Of a stretch of DNA of 64,000 nucleotides, positions 35,702 through 43,096 are shown piece by piece; position 1 is the stretch's first letter, and the number at the start of each line of letters is the position of its first letter. The notes beneath the pieces are model-generated. The model was not told where the DNA came from and searched no databases. It saw only the letters and a list, made by a program, of their open reading frames with translations. This stretch comes from Citreimonas sp042096055. Its GTDB lineage: Bacteria; Pseudomonadota; Alphaproteobacteria; Rhodobacterales; Rhodobacteraceae. A program made the translations under genes and the position numbers. Location: assembly GCF_042096055.1 (NCBI RefSeq), contig NZ_JBELMH010000004.1, positions 19,336 to 83,335 of the forward strand, read 5' to 3'.

Positions 35702-36549
35702 GCGCGCAGGACCGCCCCCGTCTGGCCGCCGTCATGGGCTGGCCGGTGATGCATTCCCGCTCGCCCCTGATGCACGGTTACTGGATGGAGCGGCTGGGCC
35801 TGACCGGCGGCTACGTCCCCCTCGCGATCGAGCCGGGTGCGCTGGCGCCGGCGCTGAAGGCGCTGCATCCGCTGGGCTTCGCCGGCTGCAACCTCACGAT
35901 CCCGCATAAGCAGGACGCGCTGGCCATCGTCGACGAGATCGACGAGGTCGCGCGGCGCATTGGCGCCATCAGCTGCGTCGTGGTCCGGCCGGACGGCACG
36001 CTGTTCGGCACGAACAACGATTGGCTGGGCTTCCTCGGCAACCTGTACGAGGCGCAGCCGGACTGGCGCGCCGACGCTGGGCCGGTCACCGTGATCGGCG
36101 GCGGCGGCGGCGCGCGCGCGATCGTGCACGCGATGCTGTCCGAGGGCGTGCCCGAACTGCGGCTGGTCAACCGCACGCAGGCGCGCGCGCAGCAGATCGC
36201 AGACACGTTCGGCGGCCCGGTCACTGTCCTGCCGTGGGAGGACCGGCACGACGCACTGGACGGCGTGACGCTCGCGATCAACACCACGAGCCAGGGCATG
36301 GTCGGGATGGAGCCGCTCGACCTGCGGCTCGACGCGCTGCCCGCGGACGCCATCGCAGCCGACATCATCTACACCCCGCTCGAGACGCCGTTCCTGGCGG
36401 CGGCGAACGCCCGCGGCAACGCCACAGTCAACGGGTTGGGCATGCTGCTGCACCAGGGGCCGCCCGCGTGGAAGCTGTGGTTCGGCCTGACCCCCGAGGT
36501 CACGCCCGAGCTGCGCGCGCGGCTGGAACGCAGCATCCTGGGGCGGTGA
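35698..36549 (+). CDS. Shikimate-dehydrogenase-like oxidoreductase
   Basis: A 283-residue AroE-family protein. Motifs: SRSPLMHGYWMERLGL (substrate Ser pair), NLTIPHKQDAL (catalytic Lys), GTNNDWLGFLGNL (catalytic Asp, with NNDW instead of NTDG), GGGGGARAIVHAML (Rossmann loop) and LVNRTQARAQQIA (NADP-type). It is embedded in a catabolic operon and altered in the NTDG motif. A quinate/shikimate catabolic or related hydroxy-acid dehydrogenase is therefore more likely than the biosynthetic AroE. Overlaps the upstream gene by 4 nt. Confidence 0.85.
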   Translation: MSAQDRPRLAAVMGWPVMHSRSPLMHGYWMERLGLTGGYVPLAIEPGALAPALKALHPLGFAGCNLTIPHKQDALAIVDEIDEVARRIGAISCVVVRPDGTLFGTNNDWLGFLGNLYEAQPDWRADAGPVTVIGGGGGARAIVHAMLSEGVPELRLVNRTQARAQQIADTFGGPVTVLPWEDRHDALDGVTLAINTTSQGMVGMEPLDLRLDALPADAIAADIIYTPLETPFLAAANARGNATVNGLGMLLHQGPPAWKLWFGLTPEVTPELRARLERSILGR

Positions 36550-36577
36550 GCGGGGCCGCGACCCGCCAGGGCCGACG

Positions 36578-37489
36578 ATGAGCCCCGAGACCTTCGGCCA
36601 GATCCTCGCCGTCTGCTCGGCCGTCAGCTTCGCACTGGCCAACGTCTTCATCTCGCGCACCACCCGGTCGGGCGGCGACAAGGGGGTGATGTTCTCGGTC
36701 CTGGTCACGATGGCCTTTTCGGGCGCGCTGTGGCTGCTGCTCGAGGCCGGGGGCGGCGGGCTGTCCGACGCGCCGGATTTCTGGCGTGGCTTCGGCTGGT
36801 TCGTCTTCGCCGGCGTGTCGGCCATGGTCTTCGGCCGCAGCCTGGTCTTCGAATCGCTGCGCCGGCTGGGCGTCACCCGCGCGACGGCGGTCAAGCGCCT
36901 GAACCCGTTCTTTTCGGTGGCGCTGGCCGCGGTCTTCCTGTCCGAGGCGATCACACCGCGCGGCGCCGCGGGGATGGCCGCCATCGCCATCGCCTTCGCC
37001 GTGCTGATCCATCAGAGCTTTCGCGACCGCGGCAAGCTCAACGTGCAATCGCCGGCGCCGTCGTCCTATCTGTTCGGGTTGGGCGGCGCGATGGCCTACG
37101 CGGTGGCCTACGTGGCTCGCGCGGCCGGGCTCGACCACATGCCGGCGCCCGCGTTCGGCACCTTCGTCAGCGCCGTGTCGGGCTTCGTGGTCTTCGCTGG
37201 CATCGCTGTCGTCTCGACCCGTTACCGCGGCTATTTCGCGAACATTTTCAGCAGCCTGGACCGCTGGATCGTGCTGGGCGCGATCATGGTTTCGGGCGGG
37301 CAGATCCTGCTGTTCGCAGCCCTTGCCTACGAAAGCGTGTCCACCGTGGTGATGATCGCCTCGGTCGAGATCTTCTTCTCGATCATCCTGTCGGTGCTCG
37401 TCTTTCGGAGCGAATCCGCGCCGCGCTGGCCGGTCCTGGCCGCCGCCGCGCTGGCGATGGTCGGCGTCGTGCTGGTGGCGACGGGATGA
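36578..37489 (+). CDS. DMT/EamA-family transporter 1
   Basis: A 303-residue protein with ten membrane helices in two EamA repeats (AVCSAVSFALANVFISRTTRSGG at the start; ESVSTVVMIASVEIFFSIILSVLVF near the end). It is the last gene of the operator-B operon, 28 nt after aroE-like. Drug/metabolite transporters usually export; here it could import or export an acid intermediate. A similar protein is encoded at 54.4-55.4 kb. Confidence 0.85.
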   Translation: MSPETFGQILAVCSAVSFALANVFISRTTRSGGDKGVMFSVLVTMAFSGALWLLLEAGGGGLSDAPDFWRGFGWFVFAGVSAMVFGRSLVFESLRRLGVTRATAVKRLNPFFSVALAAVFLSEAITPRGAAGMAAIAIAFAVLIHQSFRDRGKLNVQSPAPSSYLFGLGGAMAYAVAYVARAAGLDHMPAPAFGTFVSAVSGFVVFAGIAVVSTRYRGYFANIFSSLDRWIVLGAIMVSGGQILLFAALAYESVSTVVMIASVEIFFSIILSVLVFRSESAPRWPVLAAAALAMVGVVLVATG

Positions 37490-37931
37490 GCGGGCGTGCC
37501 GTTAGCGCAGTCACTCAAAGCGTTCCGCTATGCGGATAGGCGTCCCATTGACTGGGATGGCGGAGTATGCAGAGTTGGTAGGAGAAAACGGAACGCGCGG
37601 AGGGGAGGCCACGCGACGTGCTCGTCGGGAACAGCGAAACGGGCTTTCGGCCCTTGACGAGGAATCGTCGGCCAGCGGCCCGGCAGAGGCTTTCGCCCGG
37701 GCCGCGACACGCCGATCGGCACACCGGTTTCGAACGCGGGGCGGTGCCCCGTATCCGCCGGGCGGCGGCACCGTCGCCCACGGCTTTGTCGGTATCGAGG
37801 GTTTCGGTTTTTCGGTGGTCGGGCCAGGCGCCCGCCGCACCGTGCTCGCGGTACGCGAGACATGCATGCACGCCCCGCGGGGCGGTCGTGTCAAAGCAGG
37901 CGCCGAATGGCGCGAACCAGGGAGGAAGCAC
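37490..37931. other. Long leader region upstream of the first TTT operon
   Basis: 442 bp without a recognisable gene. Operator C is at 37522-37546, leaving a 385-nt leader before tctC. The leader is structured: CTCGTC (37621-37626) pairs with GACGAG (37656-37661), enclosing a GGG-CCC inner stem (37641-37643 with 37651-37653). One frame runs open into tctC, but its sequence is low-complexity Arg/Gly and carries no domain, so I read it as untranslated. Confidence 0.5.
37522..37546 (+). promoter_or_regulatory. Triple half-site operator C (IclR type)
   Basis: GTTCC (37522), GGATA (37534) and GTCCC (37542), spacers 7 (GCTATGC) and 3. The weakest member, with only the first box exact, but in the same register and facing the TTT operon. 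It lies far (386 nt) from the start codon. Confidence 0.5.
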
Positions 37932-38969
37932 ATGAAAAGAACGTTTCTGAAGGCGCTCGCCGCGACCATCGTCGCCGGCGCGACCGCCGGTTTCGGCGTC
38001 GCGGCCCAGGCGCAGGACGCGGCCGAATTCTACGACGGCAAGGTCATCAAGTGGATCGTGCCCTACGATCCGGGCGGCGGCTACGACGAGTACAGCCGGA
38101 TGCTCATTCCCTACATGGAGAAATATACCGGTGCCCGCGTTGATATCGTGAACATGCCCGGTTCCGGCGGCATGAAGGGCGCCGTAGAGATCTTCAACTC
38201 GCCCTCGGACGGGCTGACGGTCGGCATCATCAACGGCTCGGCCATGGTGACCAACCAGCTCGCCGACATCGCGGGCGCCGACTACCGCGTGGGCGATTAC
38301 AACTACCTCGGCCGCATGGTCGCCGACCGCCGCGTCTTCGTGGCCAGCGACAGCAGCGGCATCCGCTCTTTCGAGGATTTCCGCGACAACGGCATGACCG
38401 AGATCGTCGGCGCGACCGGCCTCGGCGGCTCGACCTACGTGGACGCGGTCATCGCGGGCGAGGTGCTCGACATGGAGCAGCGCGTGGTCCACGGCTTCGA
38501 CCGCTCGGGCGACATCCGCACCGCCATGCTGCGCGGCGACGTGCACGCGATGTGGGGCTCGATCGGCTCGGCGCTCGACGGTATCAACCAGGGCGAGCAC
38601 TACGTGATCCTGCACGGCGAGAAGAACCCGACCGGCGTGCTGGAAGGTGTGCCCAGCGTCTACGACATCGCCGCCGACATGGAGAACGCCGAGGAGAAGA
38701 TCCAGATCCTCGAAAGCTGGGATGCACTGTCCGCCGTCGGTCGCCCGGTCGCGGCACCTCCGGGCGTGCCCGAGGATCGCATGGCGTTCCTGCGCGACGC
38801 GTTCGAGCAGGCGATGAACGACCCCGATTTCGTGCAGGAAGCGCAGGAGGCCAAGCGCGACATCCTGTTCGCCTCGGGCGAGGAGATGGGCCGGATCGCC
38901 AAGGCGGCGACCGAACTGTCCCCCGAGATCGAAGACCTGTTCGTGAGGGCCATTCGCGGCGAGATCTGA
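37932..38969 (+). CDS. TTT-family solute-binding protein (TctC/Bug) 1
   Basis: A 345-residue periplasmic protein with a Sec signal peptide (about 1-28, AAQAQ). The TctC/Bug fold is shown by IKWIVPYDPGGGYDEYSRMLIPYMEKYTG (about 38-66), NMPGSGGMKGAVEIFNSPSDG and GATGLGGSTYVDAV. The longer-than-usual domain 2 insert is common in this subgroup. It binds a carboxylate, delivered to the TctA/TctB pair downstream. ATG 37932 has GGAGGAAG at good spacing. Confidence 0.9.
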   Translation: MKRTFLKALAATIVAGATAGFGVAAQAQDAAEFYDGKVIKWIVPYDPGGGYDEYSRMLIPYMEKYTGARVDIVNMPGSGGMKGAVEIFNSPSDGLTVGIINGSAMVTNQLADIAGADYRVGDYNYLGRMVADRRVFVASDSSGIRSFEDFRDNGMTEIVGATGLGGSTYVDAVIAGEVLDMEQRVVHGFDRSGDIRTAMLRGDVHAMWGSIGSALDGINQGEHYVILHGEKNPTGVLEGVPSVYDIAADMENAEEKIQILESWDALSAVGRPVAAPPGVPEDRMAFLRDAFEQAMNDPDFVQEAQEAKRDILFASGEEMGRIAKAATELSPEIEDLFVRAIRGEI

Positions 38970-38991
38970 TCGACGCGGAGACCATGTGAAC

Positions 38992-39020
38992 CCGCCCCTG
39001 TCGCGCGCCGGCAGGGGCGG
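38992..39020 (+). other. Intercistronic hairpin after tctC1
   Basis: CCGCCCCTG (38992-39000) pairs with CAGGGGCGG (39012-39020), loop of 11 nt, no T tract. Placed between binding-protein and permease genes, as in the second TTT operon. Confidence 0.6.
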
Positions 39021-39055
39021 TCACCAACGCAAGGCGCTGGCTCAGAGGACGGGCA

Positions 39056-40579
39056 ATGACACTAATCGAGGGTATTACCAGCGGATTCCTGCAGTCGATC
39101 AGCTGGGCCGTGTTCCCCTACCTGCTCGGCGGCTCGATTTTCGGACTGATCATCGGGGTGATCCCGGGCCTTTCCGGCCACTTCGCCATGGCGATGGCCG
39201 TGACGTTTCTCTACACGATGGAGCCCGGCGCAGGCATCGCCTTCCTGCTGGGGGCGCACGCCACGGTGGCGCAGGGCGGGGGCCTGACGGCGATCCTGTT
39301 CTCGACCCCCGGCACCGGTCAGAACGCGGCGACGCTGCTGGACGGCCCGCCGATGCGCGACAAGGGCGAGGCCGGCGTCGCCGTCGGCGCCGCCATGGCG
39401 TCGTGCTTCCTGGGCGCGACCTTCGGCGCGATCGTGCTCGCGCTGCTGATCCCGGTCCTGCGCGAGGTGGTGCTGTTCTTCGGCCCGCCCGAGGTGTTCG
39501 TGCTGGCCTTCCTCGCGCTGACCTTCGTGGCCGTGCTCGGCAAGGAGGACATGACCCGCAGCCTGATCGCGGCGCTGCTTGGCCTGCTGCTGGCGATGAT
39601 CGGCGTCGACAACGTCACCAACACCGAACGCTTCACCATGGGGTCCGAGCGCATGGCCGACGGGCTGTCGCTGGTGCCGGTGATCCTGGGCCTCTTCGCC
39701 GTGGCCGAGATGATCGACCTGTGGGCGCGCGGCGGATCGCTGGCCAAGGACATGCCGACCGCGCTGTCGGCCAAGGACACGCAGAAGCAGATCTTCAAGG
39801 GCATCGGCACCGCCTTCACCCATTGGTGGCTGGTGATGCGCTGCTCGGCCATCGGCACCACGATGGGCCTGATCCCGGGCCTCGGCTCGGCCCCCGCGGC
39901 CTTCGTCGCCTACGGCCACGCCAAGCAGACGTCGAAGGACAAGGCCAGCTTCGGCAAGGGCAACGTCGAGGGCGTGATCGGCCCCGAGGCCGCCAACGAC
40001 GCGGTCGAGGGCGGGGCGCTGGCCTCGACGCTGGCCTTCGGCATCCCAGGCTCGTCCTCGATGGCGATCCTGTTGTCGGGGCTGTTCATCCTGGGACTCG
40101 AGACCGGCCCGGTGATGCTGAACACCAACGTGGACCTCGTGTTCATCATGATCTTCACGATCATCATCGGCAACCTGATCGGCACGATCGTCGGCATGTT
40201 CCTGGTGAACCCGCTCAGCCGGGCGACTTCGATCCGCGCCAGCGTCATGGTGCCGGTGCTGATGGCGATCATCGCCACCGGCGCCTTCGCCGGCGACCGC
40301 GCGATCTTCGACATCGGCGTCGCCGTCATCTTCGGCATCGTGGGCTACGCGATGAAGGTGCTGAACTACTCGCGCGCCGCTTTGCTGATCGGCTTCGTGC
40401 TGGGCTTCGCGGTCGAGAAGAACCTGTACCTCGCGCTGCTGCTCGACGGGCCGCTCTTCATCCTGCAGCCGATCCCGCTGGCGCTGGCGATCATCACGAT
40501 CGTCTTCCTCGGCTGGAACGTCTTCAGCATCTACCGTGACCGTCGCAGAAGGATCATTCCCGGTGAACCCGTCAACTGA
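39056..40579 (+). CDS. TTT-family large permease (TctA) 1
   Basis: A 507-residue membrane protein with the TctA signatures GLIIGVIPGLSGHFAMAMAVTFLY (about 31-54) and LIPGLGSAPAAFVAYGHAKQ (about 279-298), plus GPEAANDAVEGGALASTLAFGIPGSSSMAILL. Imports the tctC ligand using the proton or sodium gradient. Gene order here is C-A-B rather than the classical C-B-A. The stop overlaps the tctB frame by 17 nt. Confidence 0.92.
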   Translation: MTLIEGITSGFLQSISWAVFPYLLGGSIFGLIIGVIPGLSGHFAMAMAVTFLYTMEPGAGIAFLLGAHATVAQGGGLTAILFSTPGTGQNAATLLDGPPMRDKGEAGVAVGAAMASCFLGATFGAIVLALLIPVLREVVLFFGPPEVFVLAFLALTFVAVLGKEDMTRSLIAALLGLLLAMIGVDNVTNTERFTMGSERMADGLSLVPVILGLFAVAEMIDLWARGGSLAKDMPTALSAKDTQKQIFKGIGTAFTHWWLVMRCSAIGTTMGLIPGLGSAPAAFVAYGHAKQTSKDKASFGKGNVEGVIGPEAANDAVEGGALASTLAFGIPGSSSMAILLSGLFILGLETGPVMLNTNVDLVFIMIFTIIIGNLIGTIVGMFLVNPLSRATSIRASVMVPVLMAIIATGAFAGDRAIFDIGVAVIFGIVGYAMKVLNYSRAALLIGFVLGFAVEKNLYLALLLDGPLFILQPIPLALAIITIVFLGWNVFSIYRDRRRRIIPGEPVN

Positions 40580-41117
40580 CCCGAACCCAACCCAAGAGTC
40601 CGAGAAGGCGCGCATCCTGCGCGCCCACGCGGCCAATCGCTTCGCGCTCGAGGTCTGCTTCCTGCTGGTGGTCGGCGTGCTGGTCGTCCTGGCCTTCCTC
40701 GAGGCGACGACCTACGCCATGGTCTCGGCGCGCACGCCTTTCGTCATCATGGTGCCGCTGCTGGCGCTGATCGTGATCCACGCGGTCCGGCTGTGGCGCG
40801 CCAGCGGCGGGTTCGAGGTGCGCGAGCGCGTCTCGGACACGTTGCGCGGCGGCAGCGTGCACTTCAACAAGGTGATCGGCTTCTCGGCGTGGATGGTCGC
40901 GCTGGTGGTGATGATCACGGTGCTGGGGCACTACGCCGGCATCTTCGCCTTCTGCGTGATCCTGATGCGGTTCCTGGCGGGCGAAAGCTGGAAGATGACG
41001 CTGCTGGTCGCGCTCGGCACGACGGCGTTCATCTTCGGCGTGTTCGAGGTGATCTTCAACATCGACCTCTACCGCGGCCTCGTGGTGCGCTACTTCATGG
41101 GCTACCGGGACTTCTAG
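40563..41117 (+). CDS. TTT-family small permease (TctB) 1
   Basis: A 184-residue protein with four membrane helices and the TctB-typical ending GLVVRYFMGYRDF. GTG 40563 is chosen since AGAAGGA lies 9 nt upstream; GTG 40536 in the same frame is possible. Overlaps tctA by 17 nt, then a strong terminator follows. Confidence 0.82.
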   Translation: MNPSTDPNPTQESEKARILRAHAANRFALEVCFLLVVGVLVVLAFLEATTYAMVSARTPFVIMVPLLALIVIHAVRLWRASGGFEVRERVSDTLRGGSVHFNKVIGFSAWMVALVVMITVLGHYAGIFAFCVILMRFLAGESWKMTLLVALGTTAFIFGVFEVIFNIDLYRGLVVRYFMGYRDF

Positions 41118-41144
41118 ATCGGGCGCAGCCGACCACCAAAAGAG

Positions 41145-41174
41145 AAAGGGCGCCGCGATCCGCGGCGCCCTTTT
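41145..41174. terminator. Strong intrinsic terminator between converging units
   Basis: Perfect 10-bp GC stem (41148-41157 with 41161-41170, 3-nt loop) followed by TTTT at 41171-41174; AAA precedes it on the other side. Serves the first TTT operon and probably the convergent ThDP-enzyme gene. Confidence 0.92.
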
Positions 41175-41197
41175 CCGTTCGCGGCGGGGCGGTGCCC

Positions 41198-42991
41198 TCA
41201 GACGCCGCCCTTGGTGTTGCGCGCGACCGCCTGTTCGCGCCCCTGCCGCGCGTCGATCCAGACGTCGATCAGGAACGGCCGGCCCTCGCGCACCGCGGCC
41301 ACGCCCTCGGCCATGGCCGCTTGCAGCTCGGCCTGCGTGCGCACCGGGCCCACGCCGCCCAGCCCCTGCGCGCGGGCGAGGCCCGCGATGTCGGGGGCGG
41401 GATCGTCCAGCTTCTGGCCGACCCAGGCGTTCGCCTCGACCCTGCCGCGGCGCCGCGCCACGCTTTCCTGGTGCAGCTCGTCGTTGAAGTACGACCGGTT
41501 GTTCGCGATGATCGCCAGCAGCGGCAGGCGGTACTTGGCCGCCGTCCAGAAGGCGTTGATCCCCATCAGCGTGTCGCCGTCGCCCAACGTCGCGACCACC
41601 AGCCGCCCCGAGCCCTTCAGCGCCAGCGCGGCGCCGACGGCCAGTCCGGGCCCGCTGCCTATCCCGCCGCCGCCGTCCTTGCCGAGGAAGTCCAGCGGTT
41701 CGCGGTGCGGCCAAAGGTCGGTTGGCCAGCCGCGCGACAGCGCCGGGAAGGTCACCGGCGCGTCGCCGATCTCGGCCCTCAAAGCGCGGGCGATGTCGCG
41801 CTGGGTCAGCGTCCCGGACGCGGGCGGCTCGGTCGCGGTGAACGCGGGCAGGGCGGGCGCGGGGCGTGCGCCGTCGCCGAGGGCGCCCAGCAAGTCCTCG
41901 GCCGTGGCGTCCGGATCGGCCAGGAACTCGATGTCGATCGGCGCCAGGTCGTAGTGTTCCTGTCCCAGCCCGCGATGCAGATGCGCCTCTTCCGAGGCGT
42001 GGATGACCGTGCCGGCGAACCCTTCGGCACCGTAGCCCTGTTTCAGCATTCCGCCCAGATCCACCGAGCCGAGGCTGAGGATCGCGTCGGCCTCGGCCAG
42101 CACCGTGCGCGCCTCGGGCGACAGCTTGTTGAACGGCTGGCCAACATGGTTGGGGTGGTCCGACGGCACCATCGCGCCGGCCTTGAGGTCGGACAGCATC
42201 GCGGCGCCCAGCCGCTCGGCCAGCGCCACGCGGGTGGCCATGGCCCCGGCCGTGCGCGCGCCGCGGCCGAACAGGATGACCGGGCGGCGTGCCGCGTCCA
42301 GCGCGCGCGCCGCCTCGGCCAGGCGCGCGGGATCGGGGCGCACCACCGCCGGCACCGCGTGGCGCGCCGGGTCGGGCAGCGTCAGACCCTCCGGCGCCGG
42401 CGCCTCCTGCCAGCTCGCGTCGAGGTTGACGTAGACCGGTGCGCGTGGCGCGGTGTTGGTGATCTTCCACGCCCGCATCAGCGCCGTCGACGCCGCGGCT
42501 GCCGAGCCGGGCTGGTCGTCCCACTTGGTGAAGCTGCGCACCAGCGCGCCCTGGTCCTGCGTCGTGTGCAACCAGTCGATCCACGGGCGCCGCTCGGCCG
42601 CGTCCGTGGGGCCGGTGGCGCCCAGCACCAGCATCGGCACCCGGTCGGCCCAGGCGTTGAACATCGCCATCGAGCCGTGCAGCAGCCCGACATTCGAATG
42701 AAGCACGACCGCCAGCGCCCTGCCAGTCGCCTTGGCGTAACCGTGGGCGACCGCGACGGCGTGCTCCTCGTGCAGGCACAGGACGATCTCGGGGCGCTCG
42801 TTGCCGAGGTGGTTCACCAGACTGTCGTGCAGGCCGCGATAGCTCGCCCCCGGCGTCAGCGCGACATACTCGATATCGAGGCGCCGCAGCATCTGCGCCG
42901 CCACGTCCGACCCCCAGGCCATCTCGCCGTCGACCGGCCCCTCGACCGGCTCGGCCTTCCACGCGTCGTCGATGCTTGCATCCTTCGCCAT
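41198..42991 (-). CDS. Thiamine-diphosphate-dependent enzyme (acetolactate synthase/benzoylformate decarboxylase superfamily)
   Basis: A 597-residue protein of the three-domain POX-like fold. The ThDP-activating Glu is in LCLHEEHAVAVAHGYAKATGR (about 72-92). The cofactor motif GDGDTLMGINAFWTAAKYRLPLLAIIANNRSY (about 502-534) has the GDG...NN pattern. No FAD-type or acetolactate-synthase regulatory features are evident, so a decarboxylase or ligase of 2-oxo acids is likely. It is transcribed divergently from the molybdenum dehydrogenase, and operator D lies in the 105-bp gap. Aldolases and hydratases in the region produce oxo acids, which fits. Confidence 0.85.
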   Translation of the reverse strand: MAKDASIDDAWKAEPVEGPVDGEMAWGSDVAAQMLRRLDIEYVALTPGASYRGLHDSLVNHLGNERPEIVLCLHEEHAVAVAHGYAKATGRALAVVLHSNVGLLHGSMAMFNAWADRVPMLVLGATGPTDAAERRPWIDWLHTTQDQGALVRSFTKWDDQPGSAAAASTALMRAWKITNTAPRAPVYVNLDASWQEAPAPEGLTLPDPARHAVPAVVRPDPARLAEAARALDAARRPVILFGRGARTAGAMATRVALAERLGAAMLSDLKAGAMVPSDHPNHVGQPFNKLSPEARTVLAEADAILSLGSVDLGGMLKQGYGAEGFAGTVIHASEEAHLHRGLGQEHYDLAPIDIEFLADPDATAEDLLGALGDGARPAPALPAFTATEPPASGTLTQRDIARALRAEIGDAPVTFPALSRGWPTDLWPHREPLDFLGKDGGGGIGSGPGLAVGAALALKGSGRLVVATLGDGDTLMGINAFWTAAKYRLPLLAIIANNRSYFNDELHQESVARRRGRVEANAWVGQKLDDPAPDIAGLARAQGLGGVGPVRTQAELQAAMAEGVAAVREGRPFLIDVWIDARQGREQAVARNTKGGV

Positions 42992-43016
42992 CCGGACCTC
43001 CCCAGGATTTACAGCG

Positions 43017-43041
43017 GTTCCGTAATGTGGAACGCTGTTCT
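43017..43041 (+). promoter_or_regulatory. Triple half-site operator D (IclR type)
   Basis: GTTCC (43017), GGAAC (43029) and GTTCT (43037) with spacers 7 (GTAATGT) and 3: a perfect match. It lies in the divergent gap, 26 nt from the ThDP enzyme start and 56 nt from the molybdopterin subunit start. The third half-site faces the molybdopterin gene. It abuts the -10 region of the minus-strand promoter, so a bound protein could repress that direction. Confidence 0.8.
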
Positions 43042-43043
43042 GG

Positions 43044-43073
43044 ACTGTACGACCTATATGCGTATCCTGTCAA
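43044..43073 (-). promoter_or_regulatory. Candidate sigma-70 promoter of the ThDP-enzyme gene
   Basis: Minus strand: TTGACA (43073-43068), 18 nt, TACAGT (43049-43044). Its start point would fall inside operator D. Confidence 0.45.
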
Positions 43074-43096
43074 AAGCGCAAAGCGGGGAGGGGCAC

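Noticed and set aside
35698..36549. Assignment as the biosynthetic aroE gene
   Set aside because: NTDG is changed to NNDW and the gene sits in a catabolic operon.
37530..37931. In-frame N-terminal extension of tctC1
   Set aside because: The extension is Arg/Gly-rich, lacks a domain, and would bury the signal peptide; ATG 37932 has a strong Shine-Dalgarno.
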